Shown here: positions 10,909 through 22,887 of the stretch, piece after piece
Numbering within the stretch: position 1 is the stretch's first letter
Layout: the number at the start of each line of letters is the position of its first letter
From: Purpureocillium takamizusanense
Taxonomy: Eukaryota > Ascomycota > Sordariomycetes > Hypocreales > Ophiocordycipitaceae
Assembly: GCF_022605165.1 (NCBI RefSeq)
Contig: NC_063069.1
Span: 4,712,001-4,776,000, forward strand
Direction: 5' to 3'
DNA: 64,000 bases
Translations under genes and position numbers: made by a program
The notes under the pieces: model-generated
Told to the model about the DNA's origin: nothing
Database searches by the model: none
Seen by the model: the letters and a program-made list of their open reading frames with translations, nothing else

Positions 10909-10950
10909 CCCCGCGCCCGATGGACAGCACAACCGCGGAGAGGCGCGGGG
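10909..10950. repeat. 9-bp inverted repeat CCCCGCGCC / GGCGCGGGG, overlapping CreA-like sites
   Basis: CCCCGCGCC at 10909-10917 is exactly inverted at 10942-10950 with a 24-bp spacer. Each arm contains a CreA-type hexamer (CCCCGC and GCGGGG). Its place 340-380 bp upstream of a secreted carbohydrase fits a paired carbon-catabolite-repressor site, which is inference. Confidence 0.45.
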
Positions 10951-11417
10951 AGGCATCGCGGTTCGATTCGTCCGCCAATCGAATTCGAAGTCGTGACTGG
11001 ATATTTCGCCCTTGTCGTTGTCTATTTAGCATGGACTGTGTTGTTCATGTAGTCTGGAATACGCTGTTGCACCTACTGGGAATGGTGGCAGTACGCATCG
11101 GGCAAGGCGCCCGTGCCGCTATGTAGCTCGCCTCCTCTTATACCCCTCGCTAGGTGCCGTATTACTGCTCTTACTACATCGAAGCCTGAGCTGACTACCT
11201 AAGCAACAGACAACCTTCGGGGCCTTTTTAAGGCTCCATTACACTATGCCGCCTGGTTAATTTGGGTGGGCTGGGCGGCAGTGAATTATTCTGTTGCGTT
11301 ATAGGAGCAGTTGCCTTACGCCTTTGGCTAGGGCATGGACTCAGCATCATAGTAACATCACTTTAAATAGCTACCTTGACCCGAGAATAGAGACACTATT
11401 TCTGCCATGCCCCTTCT

Positions 11418-13925
11418 CTATTCTGCTTGCTGCGTCGCCAGCCATTCCTCGTGCCTCATCTTCTGTTTCTCCCACTCCTTGAGCAGCTTCTTGCGTCTGT
11501 TCTTGGACACCACAGTCCCAGCTGCGTCCACCGTCGGGATGCCGCTTTCGTCCCATTCCAAGTACTCGCCCGAGGTCTTGAACATCTGGAGGGGGTGGAT
11601 CTTGGCGCGCTCGCGCAGCTCCCTCTCTGCCTCGGCCTCCCTGGCCTGCTGTTCCAGCTTGGCCTTGGCCTTGGCAGCGCCAGCAGATTCCTGCGCCGCG
11701 CGCGCCTCCACGAGCAGCTTGTCGAGGGGCCGTACCAAGGCGGGCTGGGGGCTGTTGCGGTCCTCGAGATAGATGCCAAGGTTCCAGAGATGTACATCCC
11801 GGAGCTGGTCGCACAAAGCGAGCAAGTCTTTGGCTGGCGCTTGCTGAGCTGCAAGGGCCTTGACGTCGGTGCGAAACTGCTGCAGCACCAGATCGTATGG
11901 TTGGGAGCGCTCCGCCACTGGTGATGAGGCCGTAATCGTGGTTCCGTCAGCGAGTTTCGCGACAGCTGCATGGTCGACCGAGCCGGAGCAGGCCAGGGTC
12001 CGAACTTTGTCGCGCAATTGCGACGCATGGTAGACGTAGGGCTTTGCCAGCACGGGGATATCGAGGCCCGACCACCCGATGCGGTCCGGATTGCCGAGAT
12101 CCCCCTCGGGATCCAGACCGAATATGGCGATGATGCGCGTTACCCACCGGGCGAGCAAGAAGACTGTCTGATTGGAAAGTCCCTCTGCCGAGTTGGACTC
12201 GGTAACAAGATCAGAAAGGATTCGCATGACAGCGGAGGTGTTGAAGGAATCGCAAAGAGCCATGTCGACATCCATTTTCGCCTTTTCCAGAGCAGACAAT
12301 AGTTGCTGGTCTGCGATACCAAGCTCTTCTTGCCCTGAAGTCTTGGCAAGGGAATGTTTCCAGAGGTCCAAGCTCTTCAGAAAGAAGTTGTTAAGCTTGC
12401 CTTCCCACCCAACCACAGCCTTCATGAGCTCGTCTGTCACTTCAATACCATCTTGCCAAGGCATGAGGAGGAAGCAAATCCGGAGGGAACGTGCACTCCA
12501 CTCCTGTTCGGAGAGAACCGATCGAATGGTCGTATAGTTCTTAAGGCTCTTGCTCATCTTCAAGCCTCGAATTCTGCCATCAATTAGCCTTCTTGGACGA
12601 CGGAAGTAGCATTCGAAATCTGCTTACCTTAGTTGCCCCATGTGAACAAAGTAATTTGTCCACTGGACTTGGCAGCTCGGGCTCGACCAGTAGGCTTCGG
12701 ATTGTGCGAGTTCGTTGTCGTGATGGGGGAAGCGAAGATCGACGCCTCCGGAATGGATATCGATCGTCTTCCCAATCACTTCCGAGGCCATTGCAGAGCA
12801 TTCGATGTGCCATCCTGGCCGCCCATGACCCCACGGACTCGGCCATGCTGGCTCACCCGGCTTGCTAGCTTTCCACAGTGCAAAATGATTCTCGCCCCGC
12901 TTCATTGACTTTCCTTTGGACAGCGAACCTTCGCCATCGGCCTGGAGTGCGCGGTCGTTCTTGTTCCAAGGTTCCAGGCGGGAATAGCTGTGTCCAGCCT
13001 TCTCAAACGAGTCGATGTCGAAATAGACGGAGCCGTCGGGGGTAGCGTAACCGAAACCATTCGCCACAATCTTCTCAACGAAGCAGACAATCTGGGGGAC
13101 GTACTCGGTCACACGAGTGAGTTGGTCGGGAACCAGGACGTTGAGCGCATTCATGTCCTCGAAGAAGCGTCGTTCGAATTTCCGGCCCAGCTCCAGGTAG
13201 ATCTGGTGGTTGTTGGAGTCCATCTCAGCACCATGCAGGGAATCGAGATATGGGAGCAAAACATCGTCCGTCTTGGCGAAAAATGCAGGGAGCGTTCCTG
13301 GGGCTTGCAGGGCCTCGGCAGCCGAGCCTGCGGTTCCAATGTGTACTTTCAACAGCAACTCGGCGACGGTAGCAGCTTGGCCCTGTTGTCCTGTCGCAGG
13401 GTCGGCTGGAGGCGGAAGACCGGCCTTTCCCTTGTATGCCTTGCCGACTGCCTCGAAAAAGGTCTCTGGGCTCGTGTCCGAGGGCAGAGATGGAAGGTTC
13501 TTGCATATGTAGTGCTTGAATGCGGCTCTGCCCTCGGCCAAAACCGGATCGCTAACCGAGTCGTCCTCAGAGGCGTGCTCGTGCTTGAACCGCGAGAGCA
13601 GGTACTGCTGGCGCCCTTGAAGAATGATTTTGTCGTCGATGTCGGTCGTATTCATGACGAACTTGACACGGAAGCCGAAGTAGTCCTTCATGATGCGTCG
13701 GATGATGTCGGTCGAGACGTAATTCTTGGCATGGCCGAGATGGGCATCTTCGTAGACGGTCGGGCCACAGGCGTACCATGTCACCACCTTCCCTTCCGGA
13801 TCGACAGGGACGAAGTCATCCTTGCTCCTCGTCAAGCTGTTGTAGATCTTTAGTCGGGGTAGCTGTGCGTCGGGTCGGGGTTGGGGAGGGATCCATGGCG
13901 GCTGTTTGCGACCGTCGGAAGCCAT
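11418..13925 (-). CDS. Cysteinyl-tRNA synthetase, eukaryotic cytosolic type (two exons)
   Basis: Exons 13925-12628 and 12573-11418 join across a 54-bp intron (GTAAGC...GGCAG) into 817 residues. The join rebuilds GQLRIRGLKMSKSLKNY, with the KMSKS ATP-binding loop at about 438-442; the other class I signature is HLGH at about 62-66 in CGPTVYEDAHLGHAKNYV. Zn-ligand segments are visible (ACGPT, HIECSAMA, FPHHDNELAQSE). The family-typical eukaryotic insertion lies between the two halves of the catalytic domain. An anticodon-binding helical part and a charged Ala/Glu/Lys-rich C-terminal helix (about 650-740) follow. It charges tRNA-Cys for translation. The start is the ATG at 13925 (MASDG); the in-frame codon further upstream at 13946 is TTG. 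Fungi often use one gene for cytosol and mitochondria; no obvious targeting peptide is present here. Confidence 0.96.
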
Positions 13926-15960
13926 GGTGTGTTGGTGTGCGCTCAACTGTTTGAGATTGTCAGCTTCAAAGAGTATTCGTCGACGAAAGAAGAAGGGGAG
14001 TACTTTTTGCAGAGGGAACGAGACAGCTCGACTCAGCAGTGTGAGAGAATTGACATCACTGATCGGATTTTACTTCAGTTGTTGTGCTGTCATGTTCGGT
14101 AGAAATGACTCACCCTCCCAACCTCAGACGCCTCATAGGGCGTGGGCTGTGGAGCTCACCGTTGTCATGGCATCATGTAAATGCGCAGCTTCACGCCGTT
14201 ATGGACGTCCGGAACTGCAGAGAAACCCGTGATGTTGGTGGATGAGGGGGATAAACCCCTCCCGACATGCATGAGCCGGCCCCAGCACACAGGCCCAAGC
14301 GCTAGGAGCCAACAGGCAGCCAAGCGGGCCGGAAGACCGACATTGGCCTGCCAAAGCTGGCAGATGTATTAGCAGGGTGAGGAGGAGACGATGTCCCGTG
14401 CCTAACCGCATGATTGGAAGATGCAATGATTGACTTCGCAAAGCAGGGGGGGGGGGGGGGGAGGAACCCACGCCCCATGTGTTTCTCGCGTCGCCATGCT
14501 AGTTATGACGAAGGGGAAAGAGGGATGGCTAAGTATAGGTAATTTTCAAAGAGAGTTTGAAATCTTGGTGCTATGCACCTATGTCTGGCGACGGGCCGTG
14601 TAGGGCCAGGTTGCCCCTCACGAGCAGTAAACAAATGAGTATTACTATTTGAGTCGCCCTCTACCCCTTGCTGTTACGACTGCTAAAAGCGGCGGCACGT
14701 CCCGCCCGATTCGGTAGAGTTAGCATCGCTTTCTATCATTAATCTGTATGCCCTTGGACATAGTGTGACGCCGGCGCAATGGGCAGAAGCGCACCACTAG
14801 GGTCAAGAGGGGAGTCCCGTCTAGACGTAGCCGGAGCTGGTAGGGTCAAATCATCTAAGACGTTGTGAATCTGCGGGGTCGGACTAGTCAGAGCCAGGCC
14901 TGAACTGGATATACTGGACGGCCTCCCCTTTCGATCATTGCGTGAGTCTCTGTGTCTTCTCTGTGCGTCAAAGATGGGCATACCATCTGCGTGTTGGTAC
15001 TTTACCAACGATGACCAGGCGTGTCTCCCGCGACCGTCTACTCTCGCCTTGATGCTCAACTCTGGGGGCCGCGTTGGCTGATACTTCATCGGCTACAAAG
15101 ACGTATATTCAGCGGCAAGACCACCCACCTCGACGAGGTTCACGGTCAGGCCTACCGGTAATCAAGCGAGTACCAAAGCCGGTGTCGAGATGCGCGGATC
15201 GGATCAGATTCCAGCCCAGACAAGCGCCGTGGCCCGATTTGGCAACACCAGTGGCCGCAGCATCTACCTATGATTCGAGGATGCCTGTTTTTTTTTTGGG
15301 ATTCATTAAAGGATCAAAGCGAGCGTATGTTGCTGGGTTTCACTTCCCGCGTACTCAGTCCGATCGCTGTCGAAGTGTCGACCGAAAGGCTTCAAAAGCG
15401 ACAGGCCGCCGAGATGCGTCCCGCAGCATTGATTGATATAGCAGTCAAGTCGTCTTGCCAATTTTGCTGTTCTATAGGTGAATTTCTGACGGTATACCTA
15501 GGTCTGTCGGCGTCAAGAATGCCCGAGCATCGTTGATGAGCGTCTCAAACGACCGGCAGGGCAAAGGGTACTGTGCACAGTGTCAGTAGCCATGTAGGCA
15601 CTGTTTTCATGGCTCTTGTGCTCCCCACCTTCCGTCCCACTCACTCACTCACTCACCCCTTCAACAAGCGGCCTTCCATCAACGTCACAGCGCCAGAAAC
15701 GTCGTCACTCCTGCTCGGGCCTAGCCGCCCAAACATCATCATCACCACCATCATCATCAAGCTCAACCGCGTCTCGGCTGCCTTTCGAAAGCGCGCTTGC
15801 ATCTGCCATCGCCCTGAGCGGGCTGCGCATCGCTGATCCCTCTCCAATGTTAGACCTTCCTCAGGCGCCCTGCCCGCGACGACCCCGTCTGCTCCACCCA
15901 CGATTCTCACGATGATAGTGTCCCTCTCCAGGTCGGCAACGCTCCGCCAGCCAGGCAATC
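13926..15960. other. Intergenic between divergent genes, no supported gene
   Basis: About 2 kb containing the promoters of the cysteinyl-tRNA synthetase (minus) and ankyrin protein (plus). It has a G16 tract (14446-14461), a T9 tract near 15290, a CTCA repeat near 15639-15655 and a CAT/ATC-rich microsatellite near 15735-15760. No frame has a recognisable motif. Confidence 0.5.
14446..14461. repeat. G16 homopolymer tract
   Basis: Sixteen consecutive G residues on the plus strand, in the promoter-side region of the cysteinyl-tRNA synthetase gene. Such tracts are prone to slippage and to assembly or sequencing error. Confidence 0.85.
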
Positions 15961-18768
15961 ATGGAGGCCAACAAACGCCATCAGCCGCGACAGCCCGTCA
16001 CCGCAGCCATTCGAGAATTAAGAGATGAAGCTATCACGCTCTGTTCCATGGTCAACGATCACGCCAAGGCGGCCAAGCTCCCGCCAGACGAGAACACTAC
16101 TAGATCACTGGCCACCGAACTCCGCCTATTCGGCGGCACCCTCTTCAGTCTTGAGTCTCTTGCCTCGGAGATCGAGCAAGACGGTTCCTTTTCGGCTGGA
16201 ATGATGCCCGGGACAGCACGGCAGCTTCCCTGCCTCCGACGCCTGCGGCAGCCCCTCCAGTCCGTCAGACTGCGCCTCAAGGGCTTCACCCAGTACGACA
16301 TCCAACAAACAAAGGATGAGGTCGTGGCCTGCCGCGCCACTATTACCTACGTGCTAGCCAAAGCGCGGACCTATTCCGACTTTGTCACCTTGCTCTCTGT
16401 CGTGTACCACGGCAATGAGCTCTCCAAGGAACCGGAGGATGTCTGCGAGTGGCTTCAAGTCTTGAACAGCCCTTTCAACAACCGCCGCCCTCGAGAGCAC
16501 AATCTCGAGGCGCTCTTTCTCGAGGCTCGACGGGCAGAATTCCCACAGTACTCTCACGCCGCAAAGTCTTGGCCTTTTTACGCTCGCCTTCACTGGCCCG
16601 CGGTCCAAGACCATGTTCGGGAACTCTTCGTTCTGCCTCGGTCCTGGAGCTTCGTGCAGTGGGCACTCGAGTTTGCGCGGACCACGTTGCCAGCCCATTT
16701 TGGCCCGTCCAGTTTTAATCACGAGGCCACGATCCATCTGACCAATGCCCTCTGTGACGAAACTCTCACTCCACTTCACTTCGCTGCCGCCCTTGGTCTG
16801 CCAGAGCTTTGTCGGATTCTGGTGGACAGTGGTGCGGATGTCAACGTCACAGGCGCCTTTGGCTCCCCGCTTTATAGTGCCTTGCTTGGCACCGAATTTC
16901 TTGCACTATACAGCTCCCCCAAGTCCTGGACGGAAGTTTTCGTCCAAGACGATTATGCAGGGGCACGAACCGCTGTTATCATGGTGCTCCTGAATCGCGG
17001 CGCCGACGTGAACTGTCGATTTCGGGGCCCAGATGACCAAGCCGTTCCTCTGGCGGCGTTGGCTTTCTGGCACTCCCTGGATGTCAACAGCCACTTCGTC
17101 TTCAAACGGTTTCTTGCTGCCGGTGCCGAGCTGAATGACACCTTCGCCGATGTTGTCACTCAGCCATACCTCGTCGACCATGCGCATGCCAAGTCCGATG
17201 TCTTGGCCGTTCTCTTTACGAGCGCATTCGATGCTGCCTTTACCGTTGAAGACTCGGCAGTGGCCGACATTGTCGCCAGCACAATCGTGGGCGTCATGCA
17301 TGATTGTAGGATTGAGATGACCCCAGATCCCGAATTTGAGGGTAAACTCGCCTTCGTCCCGGACGAAACTTATCCTGATCTTGTCATCGACGCAGTGCGG
17401 GATGACGAGATTCTCTACTTCAAGCGGTTCGCCATGGATCCGCGGTTTGATCCCAAACAGCTTGCACCCCAACACGACGGCGGAACTATTGCCCATCTTG
17501 CCGTCGACGGCGATCAGAATGAAATGGTGGAAGCTCTCATTGCTGCTGGTACCGACTTCACTGCACGAGATGATGAGGGCCGCACTCCCTTCCTCCTCGT
17601 CGATAGCATAGACATGCTGAAGACTTTTGTTTCCCACTCCATGCCCACGACGGATGCCGACCATCGAGGACGCAACATATGGCACTACGCGGCTGCCAAC
17701 AACGACGTTTGCTTCCTAGCGGCCCTCTGCGCCAGAGACCCAGCCCAGAAGCAGAACATGGTGGCCGTTAACAACAAGGGTTCTTCACCCCTCGACAAGG
17801 CTCTTCGATACACCGACAAGCTTCAGAAAGTGCACGACCCGGTGAGCTGGGCCGAACCGCACGCTGCCCGCTATCTGTTGGAGCTCGGCGCCAACCTGAA
17901 GCTGCCCGCCATATATCCACGAGTTCTGTCGGCCGTAGAATGGGGCGAGCTGACTATAGTGGAAAAGCTACTGGAAGGCGGCGAAAGTGCCACCGCTACC
18001 AATGAGATTGGGATGAATGCTCTTCATCATCTCAACTTTCATGCGAGCATTCAGCTGGTCAGATACATGCAACAACTCTGTGCTGACATGCCCCTGGCTG
18101 TGGGAAAGGTCGTGAATCCTTCTTCCTTATCATCCAAAGATCGCGACAGGCATAGCCGAAATGCTGGTCTCACCCCAGCAGAGACGATCTTCAACAACAC
18201 GAGATTATTCACGGACGGCGTCAACTTTTGCAGCTCGCAACATCCCTCCTGCCGCGGGAGCATGTCGCCTGAGGCTTACACCCTACTTCTCACGCCGGAG
18301 GTTCTGGCGTACCGGGACTCGTCCAATGCATGTACTTGGGAGCGCTTCTGTTCCCGCGTCGTGACGCGTTACGAGTCTTACCTCAAGCCCTATTCAACCA
18401 ATCATGGGTTCGAATTTTACTACAAGTCTTTGGAGACGGGCGTTGAATGCCTCAAAGATGCCGGGGCCCTTACAGTATACGAAGAGAGGACAGGCGAGGC
18501 CGCCGTGTTATGCCTCGCTAGGTTCCACGACGAACCCGAGGGCCCCAAGTACAAGTGGCTGCCCTCCAGGCTGCACCTCGTGCGCACCCTGCTTGACTCC
18601 TTCGAGAGTCCCCTGACAACTGAGTTCTATGGCGGGGACGAGGTCCGTGCCTTGGGGGAGCTGATCTCTGATCTGGATTTCGACACCATGTGGTGGCTGG
18701 AGTTGATGACACGAATGGGCAGTTCTTATCGACTGCGCCAGGAGCAAGCCGAGGAAGATTCAGAGTAG
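15961..18768 (+). CDS. Large ankyrin-repeat protein
   Basis: A single open frame of 935 residues from ATG 15961. The first 250 residues form an alpha-helical N-terminal domain without a motif I recognise. From about 255 onward come degenerate ankyrin repeats: TPLHFAAALGLPELCRILVDSGADVN (about 270-295), VIMVLLNRGADVNC (about 340-353), FLAAGAELND (about 380-390), TIAHLAVDGDQNEMVEALIAAGTDFT (about 515-542), IWHYAAANND, SPLDKALR, and ELTIVEKLLEGGESATATNEIGMNALH (about 660-690). The last 230 residues lack clear repeats and end in an acidic tail. No membrane segment or enzyme motif is visible. Ankyrin arrays bind proteins; the partner is unknown. Similar large ankyrin proteins are numerous and variable in moulds, so this is probably an accessory gene. 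Confidence 0.9.
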   Translation: MEANKRHQPRQPVTAAIRELRDEAITLCSMVNDHAKAAKLPPDENTTRSLATELRLFGGTLFSLESLASEIEQDGSFSAGMMPGTARQLPCLRRLRQPLQSVRLRLKGFTQYDIQQTKDEVVACRATITYVLAKARTYSDFVTLLSVVYHGNELSKEPEDVCEWLQVLNSPFNNRRPREHNLEALFLEARRAEFPQYSHAAKSWPFYARLHWPAVQDHVRELFVLPRSWSFVQWALEFARTTLPAHFGPSSFNHEATIHLTNALCDETLTPLHFAAALGLPELCRILVDSGADVNVTGAFGSPLYSALLGTEFLALYSSPKSWTEVFVQDDYAGARTAVIMVLLNRGADVNCRFRGPDDQAVPLAALAFWHSLDVNSHFVFKRFLAAGAELNDTFADVVTQPYLVDHAHAKSDVLAVLFTSAFDAAFTVEDSAVADIVASTIVGVMHDCRIEMTPDPEFEGKLAFVPDETYPDLVIDAVRDDEILYFKRFAMDPRFDPKQLAPQHDGGTIAHLAVDGDQNEMVEALIAAGTDFTARDDEGRTPFLLVDSIDMLKTFVSHSMPTTDADHRGRNIWHYAAANNDVCFLAALCARDPAQKQNMVAVNNKGSSPLDKALRYTDKLQKVHDPVSWAEPHAARYLLELGANLKLPAIYPRVLSAVEWGELTIVEKLLEGGESATATNEIGMNALHHLNFHASIQLVRYMQQLCADMPLAVGKVVNPSSLSSKDRDRHSRNAGLTPAETIFNNTRLFTDGVNFCSSQHPSCRGSMSPEAYTLLLTPEVLAYRDSSNACTWERFCSRVVTRYESYLKPYSTNHGFEFYYKSLETGVECLKDAGALTVYEERTGEAAVLCLARFHDEPEGPKYKWLPSRLHLVRTLLDSFESPLTTEFYGGDEVRALGELISDLDFDTMWWLELMTRMGSSYRLRQEQAEEDSE

Positions 18769-19281
18769 CGGGCTTCAAACCTCGAGCCCGACATGACGGC
18801 ATGGCCCACCCGGAGTCATATGCGTGTTTGCGGAGTCTGTTTGGTTCATATTTGGAATTACCGGCGTTCGCAGACGGGCTTTGGAGTTGGGGCGTGCTTG
18901 GAGAGGGTCGAGAGGCTTTTGCACGTTTCGAGTACAAGTGCGGTGGAGGGGGCAAAACGTCTACTCGTGTATTCATGTAGGATAACGTGCGTGCGCATTT
19001 GTACAGTTCGCGAATGTTACATAACCATGTCGCATAAAATGGCCGTACTAGAACTGCAGGTCATCCCAAATGTTTCTTGAGCCCGTGCTAGTTTCAACTG
19101 AGCAACCCATCATGGGGTCCCGCCATGAGGTCCTCGTCTAAAATACACCAGCCCTGTCCAGGGCACCCAAACGCCAGGTAATGCCGCCGCCACCCGTAGC
19201 CACCGGTCGAAGTACAAGGCCAACCCGCCATACGCCTCCCCAGCTTTAACACTGTACCTCTCATAGGGGGCGCACTTCCCC
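18769..19281. other. Intergenic between convergent 3' ends
   Basis: Half a kilobase shared by the 3' flanks of the ankyrin gene (plus) and prp22 (minus). Short frames on both strands only. Confidence 0.4.
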
Positions 19282-22200
19282 TTAGCCCCAAGTGCCGCCG
19301 CCGCCGCCACCCCTGCCGCCCCTCCGCTGGGCGCTGAGCCGCCAGTCGTCCTCGCCAGCGAACTTGTTGTACAGCGGCTGGATCCTCTCCTGCTGTCGCC
19401 TCTTGCTGAGCTTGTCCGAGGGCGCCACCTTGAAGAAGGTAGGGGCTGCCTCGACGAGCCACTTGGGCTCGATGCTGGTGGTGCAGTGCATGTACTCCTT
19501 GGTGGTCATGACGAGGGTATGGTAGACGACCCACTCGGCCTGCTTGCCGAAGAGCGCCGACGACGGGTGCAGATAGACGGGCGTACCCTCGGTGAGCGTC
19601 TTGTAGCCCTCCTGCGGGTCCTTGCGGGCGGCGTTGCGGAAGAAGCCCGTGCAGAGCGCCCGGCGGACCTTTTGGGTATCGCGGCCGCACGTCACGACGG
19701 GGTGGCGGTACCGGTCCATGATCTTGAGGAGCTGGTCGCGTACGTCTTTTGCACGGCGCATTGAGCGCGCCTGAATGAAGTTCTCGAAGCACCACGGGTT
19801 GGAGTAGCCGCTGTGCTTCCACGAGTTGTACACGTTGAGTAGCGTGAGGTGGTCGCCGTGCGGGTCGTGGAACTTGGACTTCTTCTGGTCGGCTTGCTGC
19901 TGCTTCTCCTTGGGCCGGTAGAAAACGTTGGGCAGGTTGAGCATGGCCACAATGCTGAGCATCTCGTCGGAACACTGATAATCCACCGCCGCGATGAGCA
20001 CCTTGGCGAGCGAAGGCTCCATGGGAAAATCGGCCATCTTTCTGCCTAAGCGTGTAAGCAGCCCTTCATCGTCCAAGGCGCTCAGGGCGTAGAGCTCCTC
20101 CAAGGCTGTCAGCATTGTATTGATTGGCGGCGGGTCCATGAAGTCGAAATGCAGCAAGTCGTTGATGCCCATGGCTTTGAGCATTAGAATCGTATGCGCC
20201 AAATTCTGTCTTTGGATCTCGGGGATCGTGGTCGGAAGCATCTCGGACTGGTACGCTGCTTCAGTATACAAGCGGAAGCATTTGCCAGGGCCTGTGCGGC
20301 CGGCTCGGCCGGCTCGCTGGTTTGCTTGGGCCTGGGAGATAGGCGTCACGACTAGGGAGTCCATGCCTAGCTTCGGATCGTAGGCGTTCTGCTTGACAAA
20401 ACCCGGGTCCACGACATAATAAATCTCGTCAATCGTGATGGACGTTTCGGCGATATTGGTCGCAATCACCACCTTGCGGCTGCCCGGAGGCGCTGGATCA
20501 AAGATGCGACTCTGCATCTCCGTAGGTAGTTGCGAATAAACAGGCAGAATGATGAGGTCAGGAACGCTTGGTCCCAGAGCTTTCATTCGCTCAAACAGAA
20601 TCTCGCAAGACGTATCGATTTCTTCCTGTCCCGTCAAAAAGAGTAGGATGTCACCCTTGGGCTCCGTCAGGTGTATTTGCATCACCGTGACGAGGGCTGC
20701 ATCCAGATAGTCGGATTCCGGCTCGCGCGAGTATAGAATCTCGACGGGGAACGTTCGTCCGGGAATAGTGAAAATCGGACACTCGTTGAAATATGCTGAG
20801 AACTTGTCGGCGTCGAGAGTAGCGGAGGTGACGATAACCTTGAGGTCAGGCCTATGCCTAAGTGCCTTCTTGAGGAGGGCGAACAGCACATCCGTCGCAA
20901 TGGTGCGCTCGTGGGCCTCGTCAAGCATAATGCATGAATACCGCCTCATATCAGGATCCATTAGAATCTCTCGCTGCAGCATGCCGTCCGTCATGTACTT
21001 GATTTTGGTGGATGGACTCGTGCAATCCTCAAACCGGATAAGGTAGCCGACGTCCTCGCCCAGCTTGCACCCAACTTCCTCGGCCACACGCTTAGCCACG
21101 GACATGGCGGCGACACGACGGGGTTGGGTGCATCCGATGATTCCATTATTGGCAAAGCCCGCTTCTGCCAAGTACTGCGTGAGCTGAGTCGTCTTGCCTG
21201 AGCCGGTCTCGCCAACAACAATCAAAATCTGGTTTTCCCGAACAGCTTTGATCAGCTGGTTGCGAAACGCATAAACAGGCAGCGACTCTCGCTGCTCTTT
21301 TATACTTAGTGAGGTTCTCTTGCCCAGCGGCTGACCCTTGGGGATGACGACCTGTTTCCACTCAGGCGCCTCTTCATTCTTGACATTGTGCCTGGCGCTT
21401 CGCAAATCACTGGCAAACTTGCGTTTGTCAGGGTCCGCCATGGGGTCATGCCACTGCGCTGCGAGGTTCTCTTTGGGTTCCTCCTTCGCTGCCGCGTCGG
21501 CTTCTTGCTGTTTCAACTCTTTTCTCTCCTTTGCAAGGTTCGTCCCAGACATGGCCGCTCGGTTCATGGACCCATCGGGCGCCTTGACGACTCGGATCGG
21601 AGACAGCTCGAGAGACTGCTTCGTCTGGCCCGCAAGGAACGGCGGCTCTTCTTCTCGCACTTCGATGTCCACATCTTCCTCCAGCTCCAAGTCGCCGTCT
21701 CCACGCAGTGTGGCATTGTAATCCTCTTCCAAGTCAGGGTAATCGGATGCCTTGGCCACGCCGGACGCGATGAGCTGCCGAATTTCCCACCTTTCTGGAG
21801 AAGTCATGCGCTTCTTGTGGCGTTTCGGGGGCCCGAGCGTGTCGCGCGGCATCGCAGCAGGCTCGGGCGCGAACCCATTCCTCGCGCCGCCGCCAAGAGC
21901 TTCCATATTCGCACCGGTCGAAAACCTGGCTTGAGGCTCGAGATCCATTCCGGTTTGCTGATCCACATCCTTCATGGATAGGCCGATCCTCTGGCCCTCG
22001 ATACTCGTAATTTTGACGAACACCTGCTGCCCCTTTGAAAGCAAATCTGAGGGATGGTTGACGCGCTGACCAGCAGCTAGTCGAGAAATGTGAACCAGGC
22101 CGTCAACCTTGCCTCGAACATGATGCAGGTTGACAAAGGCGCCAAAATCTTTGAGCCCTGTGACATGTCCCTCATAGATCTTGTGCATTTGCGGTGTTTC

Positions 22201-22887
22201 GTCGACTTCGGGTTCGGGCGGTTTATCGAGTCGGTCGTGTCGGTCGTGGCGTTCGTCATCGTCGTGCCGCCTTCGTCCTCTCTTATCTTTCTGTGAGTCG
22301 CGAAATCCATCTCGCCAGTCCTCATCGCCTCGATCTTGCGAGCGCGACCGTGACCGATGCCTGTCCTTCTTGCGCCTCTCTCGTGATCGTGACCGGTCGC
22401 GCCTCCGTCGCCTCGACTCTTTCGGGTCGTCCTCCGGGCTGCGGCTTCGTTTCCTTGTCGGTTTCGATTTGCTGGCTCTCCCATCCAAGCCCTCAAGCAG
22501 GGCCAGAGTGTCGTCAATGGCATCGGCCTCGTCGTTCTCAACCTTTCTGTCTGGCAGCGACAGGCCGCTGAAAATCTTCTCCTTCTCCTGCAGCGTGCGG
22601 CTGTGGTGATGCTCTTCCACGCCGTTTGCGGCAGCTTCGCCGTCGGGTTTCTTGAACTTGGGATGCAGAGAGACTACGAGGCGATCCAGACTGTCGACCA
22701 AACTCGGGGGGAAGTCGGCACCGATGCCGTCGAGCTTCTTACGAAACTCATCGGAGGACTTGCTCTCAACGCGCTGCGCGATGAGGAACTCGGCAAGAGT
22801 CCTATCGCTGACGCCAACGTGATTTTGAAGCTCGGCGCTGACCTTGGTGACCAAGGACAGCAGGTCGAGGTTGAGGAACATATCCAT
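19282..22887 (-). CDS. prp22: Pre-mRNA-splicing ATP-dependent RNA helicase Prp22/DHX8
   Basis: A single exon of 1201 residues, close to human DHX8 and yeast Prp22 in length. Order: helical N-terminus (1-80), RS/RD-rich region (about 150-225), S1 RNA-binding domain (about 235-310, [20 protein letters not shown]), linker, then the DEAH helicase core: Walker [11 protein letters not shown] near 557, DEAH near 652, SAT, and motif [10 protein letters not shown] near 857. HA2/winged-helix and OB-fold domains follow, and a short Gly-rich C-terminus. The S1 domain ahead of the DEAH core separates Prp22 from Prp2, Prp16 and Prp43. It releases the spliced mRNA from the spliceosome after exon ligation. 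The start at 22887 (MDMF) is the first ATG; the one two codons on is equally possible. Confidence 0.97.
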   Translation of the reverse strand: MDMFLNLDLLSLVTKVSAELQNHVGVSDRTLAEFLIAQRVESKSSDEFRKKLDGIGADFPPSLVDSLDRLVVSLHPKFKKPDGEAAANGVEEHHHSRTLQEKEKIFSGLSLPDRKVENDEADAIDDTLALLEGLDGRASKSKPTRKRSRSPEDDPKESRRRRRDRSRSRERRKKDRHRSRSRSQDRGDEDWRDGFRDSQKDKRGRRRHDDDERHDRHDRLDKPPEPEVDETPQMHKIYEGHVTGLKDFGAFVNLHHVRGKVDGLVHISRLAAGQRVNHPSDLLSKGQQVFVKITSIEGQRIGLSMKDVDQQTGMDLEPQARFSTGANMEALGGGARNGFAPEPAAMPRDTLGPPKRHKKRMTSPERWEIRQLIASGVAKASDYPDLEEDYNATLRGDGDLELEEDVDIEVREEEPPFLAGQTKQSLELSPIRVVKAPDGSMNRAAMSGTNLAKERKELKQQEADAAAKEEPKENLAAQWHDPMADPDKRKFASDLRSARHNVKNEEAPEWKQVVIPKGQPLGKRTSLSIKEQRESLPVYAFRNQLIKAVRENQILIVVGETGSGKTTQLTQYLAEAGFANNGIIGCTQPRRVAAMSVAKRVAEEVGCKLGEDVGYLIRFEDCTSPSTKIKYMTDGMLQREILMDPDMRRYSCIMLDEAHERTIATDVLFALLKKALRHRPDLKVIVTSATLDADKFSAYFNECPIFTIPGRTFPVEILYSREPESDYLDAALVTVMQIHLTEPKGDILLFLTGQEEIDTSCEILFERMKALGPSVPDLIILPVYSQLPTEMQSRIFDPAPPGSRKVVIATNIAETSITIDEIYYVVDPGFVKQNAYDPKLGMDSLVVTPISQAQANQRAGRAGRTGPGKCFRLYTEAAYQSEMLPTTIPEIQRQNLAHTILMLKAMGINDLLHFDFMDPPPINTMLTALEELYALSALDDEGLLTRLGRKMADFPMEPSLAKVLIAAVDYQCSDEMLSIVAMLNLPNVFYRPKEKQQQADQKKSKFHDPHGDHLTLLNVYNSWKHSGYSNPWCFENFIQARSMRRAKDVRDQLLKIMDRYRHPVVTCGRDTQKVRRALCTGFFRNAARKDPQEGYKTLTEGTPVYLHPSSALFGKQAEWVVYHTLVMTTKEYMHCTTSIEPKWLVEAAPTFFKVAPSDKLSKRRQQERIQPLYNKFAGEDDWRLSAQRRGGRGGGGGGTWG

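Larger units (their letters stand above)
10571..11417. other. Promoter region of the glycoside hydrolase gene; 3' flank of the cysteinyl-tRNA synthetase gene
   Basis: No coding potential. It holds the TATA-like site at 10671-10680, several SYGGRG-type CreA-like hexamers (10685-10690, 10796-10801, 10890-10895, 10909-10914, 10945-10950) and a 9-bp GC-only inverted repeat, annotated separately. Confidence 0.5.

Noticed and set aside
12990..13853. Plus-strand frame of 287 codons opposite the cysteinyl-tRNA synthetase gene
   Set aside because: The minus strand carries conserved synthetase sequence throughout; the plus frame has no motif.
16906..17685. Minus-strand frame of 259 codons inside the ankyrin gene
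   Set aside because: It is the shadow of a long GC-rich coding exon on the other strand, with no independent motif.
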